Positions 1-5,469 are shown, counted from the first letter of the stretch. The stretch: 5,628 nucleotides of DNA from Acidobacteriota bacterium (GCA_021827255.1 JAKAWO010000209.1:1-5628), one strand, 5' to 3'. Numbers and translations are program-made. Notes: generated by a model not told the origin, from the letters alone.

Positions 1-328
1 CGACCAGAATGGCGTCGGCGCCGAACCGGTGAGCGGTCTCGAGCTGCCGCTGGACGATGCGGATGCCCTGCTCGCGGACGGCGGGGTCGCGCGCCGAGAG
101 CGGATATTTCCAGTGTAGGCCGGTGGAGACGTTCGAGACGACCAGGCCGGCGGCGTGAACCTGGCGGAGCAAATCCGCCGCCTGAGCGTCGGTTGTGTCC
201 ATGGTGAACCAAGCGGTGTCACCCAGCCACAGCTCGACGCCGTCGTAACCGGCCTTCTTGATGAGCGCCAAGCCCTGTTCGAAGGTCCAACCCTTGGGAA
301 TCTCATTGTCGCCGATGGATTTCTTCAT
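1..328 (-). CDS. Sugar phosphate isomerase/epimerase, TIM-barrel (AP endonuclease 2-like fold), N-terminal 109 codons, cut by the left window edge
   Basis: Translating the minus strand from ATG at 328 gives a continuous frame to the edge. It contains GYDGVELWLGD (residues 28-37 region), the strand-1/2 pattern of xylose-isomerase-like TIM barrels, then a VVSNVSTGLHW strand, a 'YPLSARDPAVRE' stretch and an 'ETAHRFGADAILV' helix-strand. This spacing is typical of sugar phosphate isomerase/epimerases (PF01261: hydroxypyruvate isomerase, UlaE, FrlC and relatives). Such enzymes interconvert ketose epimers or aldose/ketose forms in the cytoplasm with a bound divalent metal. The metal ligands lie in the missing C-terminal part, so the exact activity cannot be assigned. 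An in-frame ATG at 355 would add nine residues, but the Shine-Dalgarno sequence at 344-337 favours the start at 328. The gene lies 45 nt downstream of the amine-oxidase remnant in the same frame and may share its transcript. Family call is firm, substrate unknown. Confidence 0.85.
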   Translation of the reverse strand, partial: MKKSIGDNEIPKGWTFEQGLALIKKAGYDGVELWLGDTAWFTMDTTDAQAADLLRQVHAAGLVVSNVSTGLHWKYPLSARDPAVREQGIRIVQRQLETAHRFGADAILV

Positions 329-336
329 GGTTTCGC

Positions 337-344
337 TCACCTCC
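337..344 (-). promoter_or_regulatory. Strong ribosome binding site of the sugar isomerase gene
   Basis: The minus strand reads GGAGGTGA, ending 8 nt before the ATG at 328. It is the clearest Shine-Dalgarno sequence in the window. It decides the start at 328 over the in-frame ATG at 355, because the motif would lie inside the coding sequence if 355 were used. Confidence 0.75.
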
Positions 345-373
345 GCCTGGCCCATACTTTCAGGAAATCGGAA

Positions 374-763
374 TTACGCGCCGTCAATGGCCTCGGCGAC
401 GCGGCGGGCAGACCGCGTTCCGGCCTCCTGACCCCAGTTCAGGTTATCCGCATAAGCCCACGCGAAATAGACGCGCCCCACGGGCTCGATGACGCTGGGC
501 CAGATCTTCGTCAATTCCCCGGGGGGATAGGAAACCGTTTCGCAGGCCATGGCCCAGCGGTCCGCCGCCCAGTGGTGGACGATGGCCTCCTCAATGTGAT
601 CCGTGGCGCCGGGATAAAAGCGGTTAAACGCAGCCAAGCCATCCGATCTTGATGTGCTGGCTTCGGCCCAGCCCAGCAACATGGCACGGCGCGTGCGAAC
701 TTCTTCCGCTGTTCGCCACAGTAACTCGAGGCCCTTGCTCTTTATATCTTTCGGCTTCGTTAG
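374..763 (-). pseudogene. C-terminal remnant of a flavin monoamine oxidase (FAD-dependent amine oxidoreductase)
   Basis: The frame ending at TAA 376-374 encodes a stretch typical of the extreme C-terminus of flavin-containing amine oxidases: FNRFYPGA, then EEAIVHHWAADRWAMAC, SYPPGEL, WPSVIEPVGRVYFA, YADNLNWGQEAGTRSARRVAEAI. Family members are about 450-550 residues with an N-terminal Rossmann GxGxxG FAD motif. Here only about 100-130 codons remain. The frame closes at TGA 766-764, and I find no FAD-binding part upstream in any frame. The Gly that usually follows 'FA' before the FAD-contacting segment is Trp (codon at 460-458), consistent with relaxed selection. The longest ATG-initiated version begins at 682 (102 aa) and has no good ribosome site. 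It lies 45 nt upstream of the sugar isomerase gene and may now act only as its leader. A small expressed protein cannot be excluded, but it could not bind FAD in the normal way. Confidence 0.7.
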
Positions 764-767
764 TCAA
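741..767 (-). promoter_or_regulatory. Possible leftward sigma70-type promoter
   Basis: On the minus strand there is TTGACT (767-762) and TATAAA (746-741), 5/6 matches to each consensus box, separated by 15 nt. This is shorter than the ideal 17. It would start transcription near 735, inside the amine-oxidase remnant, and read into the sugar isomerase gene. This is based on sequence match alone. Confidence 0.3.
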
Positions 768-800
768 GGGGAAAATTGCGACTGCCCGATGAAAGTCCCA

Positions 801-829
801 TTGACGAAATGATTCGAAAGCAATAGTAT
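801..829 (+). promoter_or_regulatory. Probable sigma70-type promoter of the DeoR-family regulator
   Basis: TTGACG (801-806, 5/6) and TAGTAT (824-829, 4/6) are separated by exactly 17 nt. The predicted start near 836 leaves a leader of about 165 nt before the regulator ATG at 1001. The spacer contains a TTCGAA palindrome at 813-818, a plausible place for autorepression. No other pair upstream of the gene on this strand is as good. Confidence 0.45.
811..820. promoter_or_regulatory. Candidate operator 1 (GATTCGAAAG), within the promoter spacer
   Basis: It is a short palindrome around TTCGAA lying between the -35 and -10 boxes of the predicted regulator promoter. A related site (TTTCGAAA) occurs at 943-950, and the two share TTCGAAAnCnAT (813-824 and 944-955). 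DeoR-family repressors often bind TTCG/CGAA-type half sites near their own promoters. Function is inferred from position and repetition only. Confidence 0.3.
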
Positions 830-942
830 TACCCTCGCCGAAGGGCCGGTTCGAGACCAGCTTCATGACAGAACTTCTCGGATGACTGCTGCGGCTTGCA
901 ACCGTCAGCCGACCGAGCCCTGATACGACGTGCCGCAAACGA

Positions 943-950
943 TTTCGAAA
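943..950. promoter_or_regulatory. Candidate operator 2 (TTTCGAAA palindrome) in the leader of the regulator
   Basis: This perfect 8-bp palindrome lies 50 nt before the regulator start and about 130 bp from the first site. The 3' flank CCCAT resembles that of site 1 (GCAAT). Two spaced copies would fit a looping or cooperative repressor, but short AT/GC palindromes also arise by chance. Confidence 0.25.
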
Positions 951-1000
951 CCCATAGGTCGCCTTGCCAGCACGATCGTTCTGGGGAGATACGAGACGGA

Positions 1001-1762
1001 ATGTTAAGCGAAGAGCGCCGACGAGCTATTCTGGAGATGGTCCAAACCGGTGGCCGGGCGGTGGTGAAGGATCTTTCCAGCCACTTCCACACCACTCCGG
1101 TGACCATCCGCAAGGATTTGGAAATCCTCCACAGCCGGGGTTTGGTCCACCGCACGCACGGGGGTGCCCTGCCCGTCACCAATGGCGCCTTGCTCGACCG
1201 CAACCTTACGGAAAAAGAAAAGCTCTATCGCAAGGAAAAGGCGCGAATAGCCCAGGCCGCAGTGAAGCTGGTTCAGGAAGGACAGTCTGTAGTGCTCGAT
1301 TCCGGCAGCACCACCACGATGATCGCCCGCGGTTTGCGTCAGTTTCGCAATCTGACCGTGATCACCAACGCTCTCAACATCGCCGCCGAGCTGGCGGGCC
1401 ACAATGCGGAGGTTGTGTTGGTGGGAGGCGTTCTGCGGAAGGAATCGGTTTCGCTGGTCGGCCCCTTCGCCGAGGAAGTGTTGCGCAAGCTGAGCCCTGA
1501 CGTCCTTTTCCTGGGCGTGGATGGTTTCGACGTGGAGTTCGGGCTTACCACGCCCAACCCGCAAGAGGCTCGAGTCAACAGCCTGATGGTGGAGGCAGCG
1601 TGCCGGACGGTGGTCGTGTGCGATTCCAGCAAATTCAGGCGGCGAAGCCTGTGTTTGATCGCCCCGACCTCCGCCGCCCATCAGGTCATTACCGATTCCG
1701 GGATATCGAAATCGGACCGAGAAAGACTTGAGAAGGCAGGCATTGAAGTGATTGTTGTTTAG
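1001..1762 (+). CDS. DeoR-family transcriptional regulator of sugar metabolism
   Basis: This 253-residue protein has the family's usual length. Residues 1-58 form the DeoR winged helix-turn-helix: 'LSEERRRAILEMV', recognition helix 'TTPVTIRKDLEIL' (31-43) and the wing 'GLVHRTHGGAL' (47-57). Residues 75-235 are the DeoRC sensor domain, with the phosphosugar-binding signature 'VVLDSGSTT' (97-105), VGG at 141-143, 'GVDGFD' (172-177) and 'CDSSKF' (207-212). Family members are cytoplasmic repressors that usually release DNA when a phosphorylated sugar binds the C-terminal domain. The ATG at 1001 is preceded by GGGGAG at 983-988. A TTG at 896 in the same frame would add 35 residues that do not belong to the domain, so I reject it. 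The gene is codirectional with the SIS-kinase-amidohydrolase-YjbQ cluster and 343 nt upstream of it. It is also divergent from the sugar isomerase, so it may control either or both. Confidence 0.93.
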   Translation: MLSEERRRAILEMVQTGGRAVVKDLSSHFHTTPVTIRKDLEILHSRGLVHRTHGGALPVTNGALLDRNLTEKEKLYRKEKARIAQAAVKLVQEGQSVVLDSGSTTTMIARGLRQFRNLTVITNALNIAAELAGHNAEVVLVGGVLRKESVSLVGPFAEEVLRKLSPDVLFLGVDGFDVEFGLTTPNPQEARVNSLMVEAACRTVVVCDSSKFRRRSLCLIAPTSAAHQVITDSGISKSDRERLEKAGIEVIVV

Positions 1763-1772
1763 CGCGCCGTTG

Positions 1773-1797
1773 GGCGGGTTTGCGACCGCAACCCGCC
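1773..1797 (+). terminator. Inverted repeat just after the regulator; weak terminator candidate
   Basis: GGCGGGTT (1773-1780) pairs perfectly with AACCCGCC (1790-1797) around a 9-nt loop, 10 nt after the regulator stop codon. Position and GC content suit a terminator, but no T-tract follows (the next bases are GTGAAAAAGG). It could instead be a 3'-end stabilising hairpin. Confidence 0.35.
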
Positions 1798-1893
1798 GTG
1801 AAAAAGGGAGCGAGCAAGGGCCAAACGCGCACATTCAAAACAAAGGATTTAGCTCCAATCTCCAAGGTGGGTTGCTGAAAAATGCCCCGTTCT

Positions 1894-2061
1894 TGCCACT
1901 CAGAACCTGCGGGCTGTCATCCCAAACCCGTCGCGCTATTATTCCCATCCCGACCGCTCCGTCATGTTGATCCTGTTCGCACGGTCATTCCGAGGCCGCT
2001 CGCTCCTCTTCGAACGGTTCTGACCGCAGTGAAGAATCTCAGTTTAGACGCCGCGAGGAAT
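1894..2061. repeat. Cluster of decayed dispersed repeats (GTCAT(T/C)CCGA ... GAGGAATC type) in the 343-nt gene-free stretch
   Basis: Between the regulator and the SIS gene (1763-2105) I see no credible gene. This part shows several diverged copies of one motif: TGCCACTCAGAAC (1894-1906), GTCATCCCAAA (1916-1926), GTCATGTTGATCCTGTTCG (1961-1979) and GTCATTCCGAGG (1984-1995), with complementary-type ends GTGAAGAATCTCAG and GCGAGGAATC (2053-2062). Intact forms of such elements (GTCATTCCGAG, a short centre, GAGGAATC) are dispersed intergenic repeats in several bacterial groups, including Acidobacteria. Their translations give 'CHSE..' peptides, as the + strand frame here does. The copies are degenerate and I cannot define exact unit borders. 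Confidence 0.5.
1914..1942 (+). promoter_or_regulatory. Possible promoter for the SIS-kinase-amidohydrolase-YjbQ operon
   Basis: CTGTCA (1914-1919, 4/6) and TATTAT (1937-1942, 5/6) are separated by 17 nt. Transcription would start near 1949, giving a leader of about 155 nt that includes the hairpin at 2062-2085. Part of the -35 box comes from a repeat copy. Read-through from the regulator promoter is the alternative. Confidence 0.28.
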
Positions 2062-2085
2062 CGCCTTCTGCAGGCTCAGAAGGCG
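2062..2085 (+). other. Perfect 9-bp hairpin in the leader of the SIS gene
   Basis: CGCCTTCTG (2062-2070) and CAGAAGGCG (2077-2085) are perfect reverse complements around a 6-nt loop CAGGCT, ending 20 nt before the ATG at 2106. No T-tract follows, so it is not a classic terminator. It may be the end of a dispersed repeat, an mRNA 5' structure or a regulator site. The structure is plain in the sequence; its role is unknown. Confidence 0.5.
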
Positions 2086-2105
2086 GCGGCTTTGCGAAAA
2101 ACCCT

Positions 2106-3182
2106 ATGACACCTAACCCTGACCAACTCGGAGTCGTTACGCAGGCAGAGATTCTTTCCCAGCCAGCGTGCTGGCGGGAATGCCTTGCGATCCTCGAAAA
2201 TAAAAATTACGTCGCCGAGCTGCGGCGCAATTTTCGCTCGGGCGCCGGCTGGAGCATGATTGGCTGCGGCTCAAGCTATTACGTCGCCCAGGTCGCCGCC
2301 GTTTCCTGGACTGCCCTGACCGGCCATCGAGCGCAGGCATTTCCCGCGTCAGAGGTCCTCCTATTTCCTGAATTGGCCATGCCGGACTCGGGAGCTTGCC
2401 GGCCCGTTCTGATTTCGCGCTCAGGCCACACGTCGGAGGTGCTCAAGGCGGCGGAGTACTTCAAAAACGAGCGGCGGCTCAAGCCTGTCGCCATAAGCTG
2501 CGTTCGAGGCCAGCCTCTCGAAGAACTGGCGACCCTGACCGTGGTGCTCGCTCCCGCCGACGAGAGAAGCATGGTCATGACGCGCTCGTTCAGCTCGATG
2601 ATTCTCGCGCTGCAATACTTGGCCGGAGGCTGGGCAGAGAACCAGGCGTTTCAGGAGGCGCTGAAGAAAGTCTCCGGCCCGGTTGAAAGATTGCTCTCAG
2701 AATTGCCGGCGCGCCTGGAAGAGTTTGTCGCGGCTCACGAGTTTGAGAATTACGTTTTTCTCGGCCAGGGGCCGCTTTACGGCATCGCCAGCGAAGCGAT
2801 GCTGAAAGTGAAGGAGATGTCCTGCTCCTACGCGCAGGTTTTCCACACACTCGAATTTCGCCACGGGCCGAAGGCGATGGCGAGCCCGCGAACGCTGGTC
2901 ACATTTTTCATTTCCGAAGCGGGCTACCCGGCCGAGCTCGACATGCTGCAGGAAGTCAAGAGTCTGGGTGCTGCCACGCTGGTCGTGGCGAATCGGGCCA
3001 ACCCCGACCTCCGTCGGGCTGCCGACTTCCTGGTCGAGCTCGGCCTCGATGTTCCCGAATACGCGCGCGCCATTGCCTGCATTCCGGCGGGCCAGTTGCT
3101 GGGGCTTTATACCGGCCGGAAAAAGGGAATCAACTCCGATCGCCCGCCCAACTTGAGCCGGGCGGTGATTTTGCAAGATTGA
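2106..3182 (+). CDS. Double-SIS-domain sugar-phosphate isomerase/deaminase (GlmS isomerase-domain / AgaS / NagB-II-like)
   Basis: This 358-residue protein has two SIS domains and no N-terminal glutaminase, so it is not a full GlmS. SIS-1 (about 45-180) has 'MIGCGSS' (51-57), the phosphosugar loop 'ISRSGHTSE' (103-111) and 'MTRSFSS' (158-164). SIS-2 (about 210-345) has 'FLGQGPLYG' (218-226), 'SEAMLKVKEMS' (229-239) and 'EFRHGPK' (250-256). Glu237 and His253 match the catalytic Glu and His of the GlmS isomerase domain. The tail 'DRPPNLSRAVI' resembles the C-terminal loop of GlmS-like enzymes. Relatives interconvert ketose and aldose 6-phosphates with loss of ammonia (NagB-II, AgaS) or cleave Amadori compounds (FrlB). 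'FRHGPK' plus 'TLVTFFIS' looks AgaS-like; the tail looks GlmS/NagB-II-like. The FrlB C-terminal pattern is absent. The ATG lacks a clear ribosome site. It is the first gene of a tight operon, and the kinase starts 1 nt after its stop. Family is sure; the reaction is inferred. Confidence 0.9.
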   Translation: MTPNPDQLGVVTQAEILSQPACWRECLAILENKNYVAELRRNFRSGAGWSMIGCGSSYYVAQVAAVSWTALTGHRAQAFPASEVLLFPELAMPDSGACRPVLISRSGHTSEVLKAAEYFKNERRLKPVAISCVRGQPLEELATLTVVLAPADERSMVMTRSFSSMILALQYLAGGWAENQAFQEALKKVSGPVERLLSELPARLEEFVAAHEFENYVFLGQGPLYGIASEAMLKVKEMSCSYAQVFHTLEFRHGPKAMASPRTLVTFFISEAGYPAELDMLQEVKSLGAATLVVANRANPDLRRAADFLVELGLDVPEYARAIACIPAGQLLGLYTGRKKGINSDRPPNLSRAVILQD

Positions 3183-3183
3183 C

Positions 3184-4164
3184 GTGAAACAAACCAAATC
3201 TTTCGACGTGGCGGTAGCCGGCGAACTGAACATGGACCTAATCCTCTACGGTCTGCCGGAAAGGCTCCAGCCTGAGCGCGAGCACTTGGCGGAGGCGATG
3301 GCGCTGACCCTGGGCAGTTCGTCGGCGATCTTCGCGCACAATCTGGCGGCGCTCGGCAACCGCGTGGGCTTCATCTCACGGATTGGCGAAGACCTGATGG
3401 GAGAGGCAGCGCGGCGATGGCTTGCCGAAGGCGGGGTGGACACGTCGCGCCTCCGCCGCGCCTCCAGTCCGGCCCAGAGCGGGCTGACGGTCATCCTGGC
3501 CCGGCGCGCGGATCGCCATATCCTTACTTATCCTGGGACCACCTTCGAGCTGTGCTACGATGACCTCGATTTTGACTATCTGGCTTCAGCGCGCCACTTT
3601 CACATGGCATCATTTTTTCTGCACCGGGCGCTGCGCCCGCGGATGCGCGAGACGTTCGCCCGGATCAAGCAGGCGGGGCTTACGATATCGCTCGACACCA
3701 ACGACGACCCGGACGACGTCTGGGACGGAAATCTTTCCCCGGTGCTGAAGTGGGTGGACGTGCTGCTGCTGAATGAAAGGGAGGTCAAAAAGCTCGCGGG
3801 CGCTCAGGATTTGACCGAAGCCGTCCGCCAACTTGCGGCGCGCGTTCCTCTGCTGGTGGTGAAGCTGGGCGAGCGGGGGGCGCTGGCGCGCCGGGGCGAC
3901 GATCAATGGCGCGCCGCCGGCATTGACGTCCAGGCCCTCGATTCGGTGGGAGCAGGCGACAGCTTTGACGCCGGCTTTGTCCATCAATACATCCGCGGCG
4001 CGGACGTCGAAACCTGCTTGCGCTTTGGCAATCTGACGGGGGCGCTTTCCGTCACCCGCGCCGGAGGCACCCAGGCTTTCCGCGACCGCGCTTACGCTGA
4101 GCAATTCATGAAGGAGCACGGGCCGCTCGGCCCAACCCAGCCCGCGACGCAAGGCCGTCCTTGA
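3184..4164 (+). CDS. PfkB (ribokinase)-family carbohydrate kinase
   Basis: This 326-residue protein is typical in length for ribokinase-type sugar kinases, which transfer phosphate from ATP to a sugar hydroxyl in the cytoplasm. Visible motifs are the N-terminal strand 'DVAVAGELNMDL' (8-19), the sugar-binding region 'LGSSSAIFAHNLAALG' (43-58, in place of the common GGxxxN form), 'SRIGEDLMG' (65-73), 'LLLNERE' (194-200), 'LLVVKLGERGAL' (223-234) and the ATP/anion-hole signature 'DSVGAGDSFDAGF' (253-265). Asp259 is the catalytic base. The start is GTG at 3184, chosen because 'FDVAVAGE' must be included; the next ATG falls inside the first strand. There is no strong ribosome site and only 1 nt separates it from the SIS stop, which suggests translational coupling. 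The substrate cannot be read from sequence. With the SIS partner, a sugar or amino-sugar conjugate phosphorylated at O6 is plausible. Confidence 0.92.
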   Translation: MKQTKSFDVAVAGELNMDLILYGLPERLQPEREHLAEAMALTLGSSSAIFAHNLAALGNRVGFISRIGEDLMGEAARRWLAEGGVDTSRLRRASSPAQSGLTVILARRADRHILTYPGTTFELCYDDLDFDYLASARHFHMASFFLHRALRPRMRETFARIKQAGLTISLDTNDDPDDVWDGNLSPVLKWVDVLLLNEREVKKLAGAQDLTEAVRQLAARVPLLVVKLGERGALARRGDDQWRAAGIDVQALDSVGAGDSFDAGFVHQYIRGADVETCLRFGNLTGALSVTRAGGTQAFRDRAYAEQFMKEHGPLGPTQPATQGRP

Positions 4165-4172
4165 ACGCCGCC

Positions 4173-5048
4173 ATGATTGACTTTCACACCCATCCCGTTC
4201 TCGTCCGCGAGCTGGTGGAAAAATATCCACGCTTCGAACGCGCCGCGCGCGAAGTGTTTTACATCGGCAACAACTTTCAGCCGCTCGAAACTTTTCTGCT
4301 TCAGATGGACGTGGCCGGCATCGAGCGCGCCGTCCTGCTGCCCGTGGACTGCCGTCGGGCGAGGCAAGACGCTGTGGGCACCAACCAGCAGATCGCGGAA
4401 CTCTGCGCCCTGAGCGCTCGCTTCATCGGGTTTGCCAGCGTGGATCCAAGGGTTAAGACGGCGGCGAAAGACCTGGCGCGAGCCGTCAAAACCCTCCACC
4501 TCGAAGGGTTGAAACTCGATCCCGCCCTCCAGGACTTCGATTCCGCTGGCGCCCAGGCTCTGGCGGTTTACGAAGCGGCCGAGGAATTAAAAATCCCCGT
4601 CCTGCTGCACGCCGGCATGAGCTGGGCGCCCGGCTCGGCCATCGCGCCGGGCCATCCCTTGCGCCTCGAACCGGCCATCCGCCGCTTTGCCAAACTCAAT
4701 TTTGTCCTCGCGCATTTCGCCTGGCCGTGGGTGTGGGAAGCCGTCGCGCTGGCCATGAAATATCCCAATGTCTTTCTCGATACCTCGTGCCTCTATTACG
4801 ACAGCCCGAAGGAATTTTTCGAGTTTGTCTTCACGCGGCAAATTCCGGTCAGCCTGATTGAGCGGACGCTGGCGAACCAGGTGGTTTTTGGATCGAATTA
4901 TCCGCGCGTCGAGATCAAGAACATGGTGCGCGCGCTCAAGAGCCTTCCGCTGACGGAGGGATGCTTGAACAAAATTCTGCGCGAGAACGCCCGGCGCCTT
5001 CTCGGCCAACGCGGCAAGCGCCCGGCGACGAGTGGCCATGATCATTAA
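4173..5048 (+). CDS. Amidohydrolase-2 family metal-dependent hydrolase/decarboxylase-like protein
   Basis: This 291-residue protein belongs to the amidohydrolase_2 (PF04909, ACMSD-like) TIM-barrel group, which hydrolyses or decarboxylates small acids and lactones using a bound metal. Visible are 'MIDFHTH' at the N-terminus (metal-ligand His5 and His7), 'GLKLDP' (112-117), 'VLLHAG' (143-148, His146), 'FVLAHFAWPW' (177-186, His181) and 'VVFGSNYPR' (237-245). In most members the last motif is FG(S/T)DxP with a metal-binding or catalytic Asp; here that residue is Asn242. I place the start at ATG 4173, directly before the DFHTH strand. A TTG at 4161 overlaps the kinase stop and would add four residues. 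The gene follows the kinase by 8 nt and overlaps the YjbQ gene by 11 nt. The substrate is unknown. The pathway context suggests a sugar-derived lactone, amide or carboxylate, which is inference. Confidence 0.88.
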   Translation: MIDFHTHPVLVRELVEKYPRFERAAREVFYIGNNFQPLETFLLQMDVAGIERAVLLPVDCRRARQDAVGTNQQIAELCALSARFIGFASVDPRVKTAAKDLARAVKTLHLEGLKLDPALQDFDSAGAQALAVYEAAEELKIPVLLHAGMSWAPGSAIAPGHPLRLEPAIRRFAKLNFVLAHFAWPWVWEAVALAMKYPNVFLDTSCLYYDSPKEFFEFVFTRQIPVSLIERTLANQVVFGSNYPRVEIKNMVRALKSLPLTEGCLNKILRENARRLLGQRGKRPATSGHDH

Positions 5049-5469
5049 ACTCGAGCGGCTGAAAATTCAAACCCGCGACTCGGAAGAGGCCGTCAACATC
5101 ACGTCGCGCGTGGAGCAGGCCATCGAGAAAAGCGGCGTCCAAAACGGCCTAGTCAACGTGATGACCACCCACACCTCCTCGGGCCTGCTCGTGACCGAGG
5201 GCATTCCGTGCCTCGAGCAAGACATCCTCGCGCACTTCGCCCGCCTTTTTCCCGAGAATGAAAATTATCACCACCGGCGCTATCTGGATTACGACGGCCG
5301 CTTGGGCTTCAACGCCGAGGCGCATCTGAAGAGCGTGATCGGCGGCATCAGTTGTAGCTTTCCTATCGAGAGCGGGAAAATGGTCCGCGGCTCCCGCCAG
5401 ACCATCTACTTCATGGAATACGACGGCCCCCTCGAAAGGACCTGCCTCGTTCAGATCATCGGCGAGTAA
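5038..5469 (+). CDS. yjbQ: YjbQ / UPF0047 family protein (annotated 'secondary thiamine-phosphate synthase')
   Basis: This 143-residue protein is the full length of the YjbQ/UPF0047 family (PF01894). It shows the family landmarks in order: 'VNVMTTHTSSGLLVTEG' (His45), 'LEQDILAHFARLFPENENYHH' (59-79), 'NAEAHLKSVIGGISCSFPI' (His96) and the C-terminal 'GSRQTIYFMEYDGP'. The conserved His residues are thought to bind metal. E. coli YjbQ has weak thiamine phosphate synthase activity, but the physiological role is unresolved, and no thiamine gene lies nearby here. The start is ATG 5038, matching the family's usual 'MxxKLERL' beginning; a GTG at 5032 would add two residues. The gene overlaps the end of the amidohydrolase gene by 11 nt and has no separate ribosome site, so the two are likely translated together. 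It is the last gene of the operon. Confidence 0.93.
   Translation: MIIKLERLKIQTRDSEEAVNITSRVEQAIEKSGVQNGLVNVMTTHTSSGLLVTEGIPCLEQDILAHFARLFPENENYHHRRYLDYDGRLGFNAEAHLKSVIGGISCSFPIESGKMVRGSRQTIYFMEYDGPLERTCLVQIIGE

Noticed and set aside
624..938. 104-codon minus-strand frame across the divergent intergenic region
   Set aside because: It has no recognisable family, overlaps the amine-oxidase remnant in another frame, and covers the predicted promoters.
896..1000. 35-residue N-terminal extension of the regulator from TTG 896
   Set aside because: The extra residues do not resemble the DeoR family. ATG 1001 gives the exact family start and length and has a purine-rich ribosome site.
1004..1834. 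276-codon minus-strand frame opposite the regulator
   Set aside because: It is a GC-driven shadow: His/Gln-rich, no domain pattern, and fully covered by a clear + strand gene.
1882..2109. 75-codon + strand frame whose stop overlaps the SIS start as ATGA
   Set aside because: Its translation is a product of the repeat cluster (CHSE-like peptide, Pro/Arg-rich) with no domain character. The ATGA overlap is probably chance.
2106..3182. Calling the SIS gene glmS, agaS or frlB
   Set aside because: There is no glutaminase domain (not glmS). The tail differs from AgaS and FrlB, so a specific symbol would be a guess.
3610..4230. 206-codon minus-strand frame opposite the kinase
   Set aside because: It is an antisense shadow with low-complexity Arg/Ala content. 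The + strand frame has all kinase motifs.
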